A stretch of 64,000 nt of DNA from Thalassoglobus polymorphus. Lineage in GTDB: Bacteria > Planctomycetota > Planctomycetia > Planctomycetales > Planctomycetaceae. Below the pieces are notes generated by a model. The model saw only the letters and a program-made list of their open reading frames with translations. It made no database searches and was not told the DNA's origin. Below are positions 59,910-64,000 of the stretch, piece by piece. Position numbers and translations under genes: made by a program. The first letter of the stretch is position 1. The number at the start of each line of letters is the position of its first letter. The stretch spans positions 2,545,500 to 2,609,499 of the forward strand of contig NZ_CP036267.1 in NCBI RefSeq assembly GCF_007744255.1, read 5' to 3'.

Positions 59910-61115
59910 ATGTTTGCAGAGATCATCGCGATTGGTACCGAGTTAACCTCAGGGGCGAAACTCGACACCAACAGTCAATGGCTAAGTTTGCAACTTGCTG
60001 AACTCGGTATTCCGGTTCTATTTCACACAACGGTCGCTGATGATCTGCAGGCAAACATTGATGCACTGAAAATCGCCGCCGGGCGAGTCGACTTCATTTT
60101 CGTGACTGGCGGTCTTGGACCGACTCTGGACGATTTAACACGTCACGCCATCGCAGGTTTACTCAATGTGGATCTCGTCGAAGATGCTGCATCCATGGAA
60201 CATCTGGAAGGTTTTTTTGTTTCACGCGGTCGAGAAATGCCAGAGCGAAATCGTATTCAGGCAATGTTTCCAGCCGGTTCAACTTCGCTTGTGAATCCAG
60301 TCGGGACCGCTCCAGGAATCTGGGCGGAGTACCCCAGACAAGGAGCAATGCCGTGTATGGTTGCCGCCATGCCGGGAGTTCCGTCTGAGATGCATAGAAT
60401 GTTCCAGGAGCAGGTTAAACCACTTCTCCCCGGAGGGGATGTTCTTATTCGTCGTGCCCGCATTAACTGCTTCGGCATTGGAGAGTCCGCAACGGAAGAA
60501 ATTCTCGGCGATCTAACAGCGCGCGGAAATGATCCCGAAGTCGGTATTACCGCGCATGAAGCAACCATCACTCTACGCATCAATGCACAGGGCAGCAACG
60601 AAGCAGAGTGTCTGGAGAAAATTGACGGAGCAAGAAAAATTATTCGAGCCAAGCTTAGCGAGTTTGTTTTCGGAGAAGAAGACGAAGAGTTAGAAGACGT
60701 CATTATGCGAGACCTGGTCAAACAGGGCAAAACATTCGCCACTGTGGAGCACGCGACCGCTGGGCTGCTGGCTCAGTGGATTGCTCATGTTCCAGATGCG
60801 ACTGATTGTTATCGCGGTGGAAATGTCTCCGTTTCGTCTTCTGGAAGTTCAGAAATTTCACTCAAGGCTCAAGCGGAAGACTTCAGGAAAGCCGTCGATG
60901 CTGATTACGTGATTGCAATTGGTGGAGAGGCGATTCGAACAAATGAATCGGGGCGACTCATCTCGGAAATCCCGATCGTGCTGATCGGCGATTCCGTCCG
61001 TACTCAAGAACTTCTCACTTGGACTGGCAACCCGGCTATCACAAAAGGTCGAACTGCAAAATGTGCGCTGAATTTGCTACGTCAAGAATTAATGAAGAAG
61101 TCAGAGCCCGCTTGA
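59910..61115 (+). CDS. CinA-like protein with degenerate amidase domain
   Basis: A 401-residue cytoplasmic protein. The N-terminal MoCF-like domain (1-170) has EIIAIGTELTSGAKLDTNSQWLS, VTGGLGPTLDDLTRHAIAG and NPVGTAPGIW, typical of CinA. A middle KH-like region follows. The C-terminal NMN-amidase domain (from about 270) has VEHATAGLLAQWI in place of AESCTGG, so the catalytic Ser is His281, and it ends without the usual GIAGP. It is called CinA-like because the first domain is intact and the last appears inactive. CinA acts in NAD salvage (pyridine nucleotide clean-up). Confidence 0.85.
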   Translation: MFAEIIAIGTELTSGAKLDTNSQWLSLQLAELGIPVLFHTTVADDLQANIDALKIAAGRVDFIFVTGGLGPTLDDLTRHAIAGLLNVDLVEDAASMEHLEGFFVSRGREMPERNRIQAMFPAGSTSLVNPVGTAPGIWAEYPRQGAMPCMVAAMPGVPSEMHRMFQEQVKPLLPGGDVLIRRARINCFGIGESATEEILGDLTARGNDPEVGITAHEATITLRINAQGSNEAECLEKIDGARKIIRAKLSEFVFGEEDEELEDVIMRDLVKQGKTFATVEHATAGLLAQWIAHVPDATDCYRGGNVSVSSSGSSEISLKAQAEDFRKAVDADYVIAIGGEAIRTNESGRLISEIPIVLIGDSVRTQELLTWTGNPAITKGRTAKCALNLLRQELMKKSEPA

Positions 61116-61150
61116 TGTGGCGAAAAATCTTTCCACGACGGGGGCAGCGA

Positions 61151-62608
61151 TCACTCTGAATGCCGCAGCTTCACCCACTCGTTCATGTTCATCATTGAAT
61201 CCCAGTCAGGTTCGTTAGCAATTCCAAATCCAGAACATTGCAGGCTGGCACAATTGACTTGGCCATTTTGGATATTGAGGAAACCTTCCCCATCTTTTTC
61301 TACATAGAGATCTGGATGGCTGGCTAAAGCGTTCGCTCTGTCTTTCTCAGAGAGCATGGAGAGTCCAAAGTTGTAGTGGTGGCCGTTTCTTTCGCAGTGT
61401 TCGATCCCCAGGATTCCCAATGTCGTGAAGTCCTGCTGAAGTGGGACAACGGGTAGGTTTTGCAGGTCTTCGGCACTGAGGAATGTTGAACGGCCTGTCT
61501 CTGCTCGCTTCATCATGAGTGCGTAATTTGCCAGCGACTTGAAAACACCTTTGCAGTTCTTGTGCGATGTACCGTCGTAGCCGATGTCGAGCGCCCGGCG
61601 GTAAGAATCGGTCGTGCCGTCCGATTCATCGATCAGTAATGACTTTAGCTCTGCCAGTCGCGTGATTGATTTTTTCGTGCTGGGATCGAGTGTCAGCTGC
61701 CGTCGAAGAGGTTGTTCAATGTATGCAACATGCTGGAACATTCCCGTTAATTCACGATCAAATCGAACGAGAAATTTTTCGAACGTTTTCAAATCGTCAA
61801 ATGCTTCGTTGGCATCCAGCGTAATCACTGGTGCCTGAGCGGAAACGATGACATCCCAAATTGCGGAGAGTCGTTGCAAGTCTTGGTCAGGGCTTCCCGA
61901 CACTTTGATTTTAAAGTAACGGATACCATCTTCGCGGACATACTCCTCAAGCGTTTCTGGGAGACCATCATTCGCACGATTTGCAGCATTCAGGTCTGCC
62001 TCGGTAAGTGGATCGGAAGAGCCAATCGTGTGACGAATCCAAAACTGCGAAAGTGGACGCTGCGGCAGTGATTTCTCAAATGGAAAGCCTTTGAGTTCCG
62101 GATGAATTGACGCGGCTTCAAACCCGACTTGTCCAGTCTTGACCATCTCGAAGATCGACTTCTCATGAGCTCGACAAAAGGCATCGAGAACAGCGCGCTC
62201 AAATTGTGCAGATGCATAGGATGACGTTAAATCCTCCTGCTGCATCTCTCTTCCTCGTTGCATGATTTGCGGATGTGCTTTCTCCCAGAATTCGAACGGC
62301 GTTTCGAACTCCCCAATCGAAAGTGCGATCTCTTTGGCATCGTTGAGAAGTTGAACAAGTTCTCGTCGTTTCAGATCAAGCGATCGTCCTGGACGTTTAT
62401 CAAGCCAGCGCACTGAAAGTCGATCACCGGCGCAACCGAAAGTTTCGTTCCCCTCAGAATCTTGAAGCACCAGCCGGATGTGTCCCAACGGATTAAGCAG
62501 ACCTTGCTGCGATTTGTTTTCCTGTTTTTTCTTTCCGAGGGAAAACAGCATTCGTCCCGGTTTTGTTTCACGAACGTAAAGTTCGATCTTTTTTATTGAG
62601 TATGACAT
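61151..62608 (-). CDS. Enolase-superfamily protein
   Basis: A 485-residue cytoplasmic protein with the layout of mandelate racemase/muconate lactonising enzymes. The N-terminal capping domain is at about 1-170. In the barrel lie a K-x-K (YFKIKVSG), Asp in VITLDANEAF, Glu in VAYIEQPLRRQ and Asp/Glu in SLLIDESDGT, the usual metal-binding order. A long insertion and extension make it larger than the family norm (about 350-400). The substrate is unknown; acid-sugar or dipeptide-type chemistry is possible. The ATG at 62608 opens MSYSIKKIELYV. Confidence 0.82.
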   Translation of the reverse strand: MSYSIKKIELYVRETKPGRMLFSLGKKKQENKSQQGLLNPLGHIRLVLQDSEGNETFGCAGDRLSVRWLDKRPGRSLDLKRRELVQLLNDAKEIALSIGEFETPFEFWEKAHPQIMQRGREMQQEDLTSSYASAQFERAVLDAFCRAHEKSIFEMVKTGQVGFEAASIHPELKGFPFEKSLPQRPLSQFWIRHTIGSSDPLTEADLNAANRANDGLPETLEEYVREDGIRYFKIKVSGSPDQDLQRLSAIWDVIVSAQAPVITLDANEAFDDLKTFEKFLVRFDRELTGMFQHVAYIEQPLRRQLTLDPSTKKSITRLAELKSLLIDESDGTTDSYRRALDIGYDGTSHKNCKGVFKSLANYALMMKRAETGRSTFLSAEDLQNLPVVPLQQDFTTLGILGIEHCERNGHHYNFGLSMLSEKDRANALASHPDLYVEKDGEGFLNIQNGQVNCASLQCSGFGIANEPDWDSMMNMNEWVKLRHSE

Positions 62609-62697
62609 TGACTGGCTTTGATGTGAGGTGAAGGTTTGAAGAATGGGTGTTAGAGTGTACGGAAATTTTGACAGTTAGACCAATTTCGGGACTGAAA

Positions 62698-64000
62698 ATG
62701 TTGCGTTTCTATCTCATTCGTTTTTTTCTGCAACCACTGTCTCTCCTGACATTATGCGGTGTCGTTTTGTCAACGAGTTTGCATGCCCGGGAAGGCGAAG
62801 CTGACACGAACGATTCGTCACTGTTTTCGGCGATCCCGGTTGTCTCTCCCAATCCTCAGTGGAGAGCACCGCTCGTGGCCTATGTTGACGTAACGGCAAC
62901 GAAGCCCGTCATCGCGTCGCTGGAAATCACAGACGGAAAGAGTTCATGGACAATTGAAGGGCCGAAAAAGTCGACACGCCAAATGCGCCTCATTGCACAT
63001 AGTCTTCGCCCGGATCGCAAGCACGAAATCAAAGTTCGCTTGACAGATCCGGAGACAGGGCATTTTGAGATCAGCAAACCGCTCACCTATCAGACAATTC
63101 CGCTTCCCCGCAATTTCCCACCGATCAAAGTCACACATCTTCAGCCGGAGAAAATGGAGCCTGGGGTCTTATTGTTTCCGATCAATTTGTGGAGAGACGA
63201 TACGAGTGTGATGGATTATGGTTATTTGATCGCCTTGAATCAGCAAGGGGAGATTGTCTGGTTCATGCGAACCGGGCATCGGACGGCGGATGTTCGATTG
63301 CTGAAAAACGGCAACATATTGTTTCAGCATGGCAATTACCGCTATGCGTTTGAAATCGATTTAGTCGGCAATCTTGTTCGTCAATGGCACACAGCCAGAT
63401 TGACTGATGCACCGAATCCAAAGTCGATCGCGGTGGATATCGACACCATGCACCACGAAATTGCGCAGCATCCTAATGGGAATCTATTCACTCTCTCGAC
63501 GGACCTCGTCAAGTTCGACAAGTTCCCCACCAGCGTGACGGACCCCGAAGCAGAATGGAAACCTGCACATGTTGTCTGTGATCAGCTGATTGAATTTGTT
63601 CCGTCAACAGGCGAAGTTGTAAGACGTGTCGAGCTGAAGGATTACCTGGACCAAACACGCTTCAGCTTTTTATCACGGGGTGGGTTCTGGAAACCGAAAT
63701 ACAACCATCTGATCAACGGCTACAGTCGAGACTGGTGTCACGCCAACGGATTGCTTCTCATTCCAGAGGAGGATGCAGTCATTATCTCGTTCCGGCATCT
63801 GGACTGTCTTGTGAAGTTTGATCTCAAACGCGAAGAGATTATCTGGATTCTGGGAACTCCTGACGGTTGGGGGGAGGAGTGGCAGAAATACCTTCTAAAA
63901 CCGGTGGGCGACGATTTCGCGTGGCCGTACCACCAGCATGGTCCTCAACTGACACCGGACGGCAACATCCGGTTGTATGATAATGGAAACTATCGCACTC
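62698..64000 (+). CDS. Arylsulfotransferase (ASST)-like protein, 5' part (partial)
   Basis: The reading frame is open from ATG 62698 to the end of the window (about 434 residues). A signal peptide (FFLQPLSLLTLCGVVLSTSLHA) is followed by a beta-rich domain and a propeller with GYLIALNQQGEIVWFMRTGH, NGNILFQHGNYRYAFEIDLVG, DTMHHEIAQHPNGNLF, WCHANGLLLIPEEDAVIISFRHLDCLVKFDL and YHQHGPQLTPDGNIRLYDNGNYRT. These are the blade and His patterns of arylsulfotransferases, which move sulfate between phenolic compounds in the periplasm. The C-terminus lies beyond the window. Confidence 0.85.
   Translation, partial: MLRFYLIRFFLQPLSLLTLCGVVLSTSLHAREGEADTNDSSLFSAIPVVSPNPQWRAPLVAYVDVTATKPVIASLEITDGKSSWTIEGPKKSTRQMRLIAHSLRPDRKHEIKVRLTDPETGHFEISKPLTYQTIPLPRNFPPIKVTHLQPEKMEPGVLLFPINLWRDDTSVMDYGYLIALNQQGEIVWFMRTGHRTADVRLLKNGNILFQHGNYRYAFEIDLVGNLVRQWHTARLTDAPNPKSIAVDIDTMHHEIAQHPNGNLFTLSTDLVKFDKFPTSVTDPEAEWKPAHVVCDQLIEFVPSTGEVVRRVELKDYLDQTRFSFLSRGGFWKPKYNHLINGYSRDWCHANGLLLIPEEDAVIISFRHLDCLVKFDLKREEIIWILGTPDGWGEEWQKYLLKPVGDDFAWPYHQHGPQLTPDGNIRLYDNGNYRT

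Overview
The window reads as chromosomal DNA of a planctomycete, probably of the order Planctomycetales. The evidence is a PSCyt1/DUF1549/DUF1553 cytochrome protein, a secreted sulfatase with C-terminal HEAT-like repeats, an ECF sigma factor next to a Ser/Thr kinase, large membrane-anchored HEAT, WD40 and caspase-like proteins, and many secreted proteins of unknown function. The genus cannot be fixed from the sequence alone. I recognised no tRNA, rRNA, CRISPR array, phage or transposase gene.

Layout. 1-4 kb: end of a GlmU-like nucleotidyltransferase, a PNPOx-like flavoprotein, rmlA, and a MacB/LolD-type ABC permease and ATPase. 4-8 kb: a sulfatase-fold protein that has lost its catalytic residues, a Cys-rich secreted protein and a secreted protein of unknown function. 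8.4-11.8 kb: a small Tad/Flp pilus locus (prepilin peptidase, small membrane protein, TadE-like pseudopilin, Flp pilin) behind a large membrane protein. 12-21 kb: lipoprotein, serC, aroH, CYTH phosphatase, a SAM methyltransferase with a THUMP-like end, secreted proteins and a sulfatase. 21-36 kb: desaturase, FadL-like porin, HPt plus REC/HD-GYP pair, D-threonine-aldolase-like enzyme, tandem GNAT, trpG/pabA, HD hydrolase, class III aminotransferase, M20 peptidase and DUF900 lipoprotein. 36-37.2 kb: Zn alcohol dehydrogenase.

37.4-52.9 kb is the most unusual region. An ECF sigma factor faces a run of same-strand genes: a small ZAS zinc-finger protein, a membrane-anchored HEAT protein, a HEAT lipoprotein, a transmembrane Ser/Thr kinase whose exported half carries two haem c motifs, a secreted protein, a 1731-residue zinc-ribbon/TM/WD40/caspase protein, and a 790-residue zinc-ribbon/TM/HEAT/WD40 protein. 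I infer a transmembrane signalling or proteolysis system that reads an envelope (possibly redox) signal.

53-64 kb: SHOCT-DUF4870 protein, hemL, a secreted protein, the PSCyt1/DUF1549/DUF1553 protein, a CinA-like protein with a degenerate amidase domain, an enolase-superfamily protein and the start of an arylsulfotransferase-like gene.

Several intergenic regions carry two short TIR-bearing repeat families (about 81 bp and about 103 bp), here called PM1 and PM2. They look like TA-targeted MITEs and are found nested inside one another in both directions.
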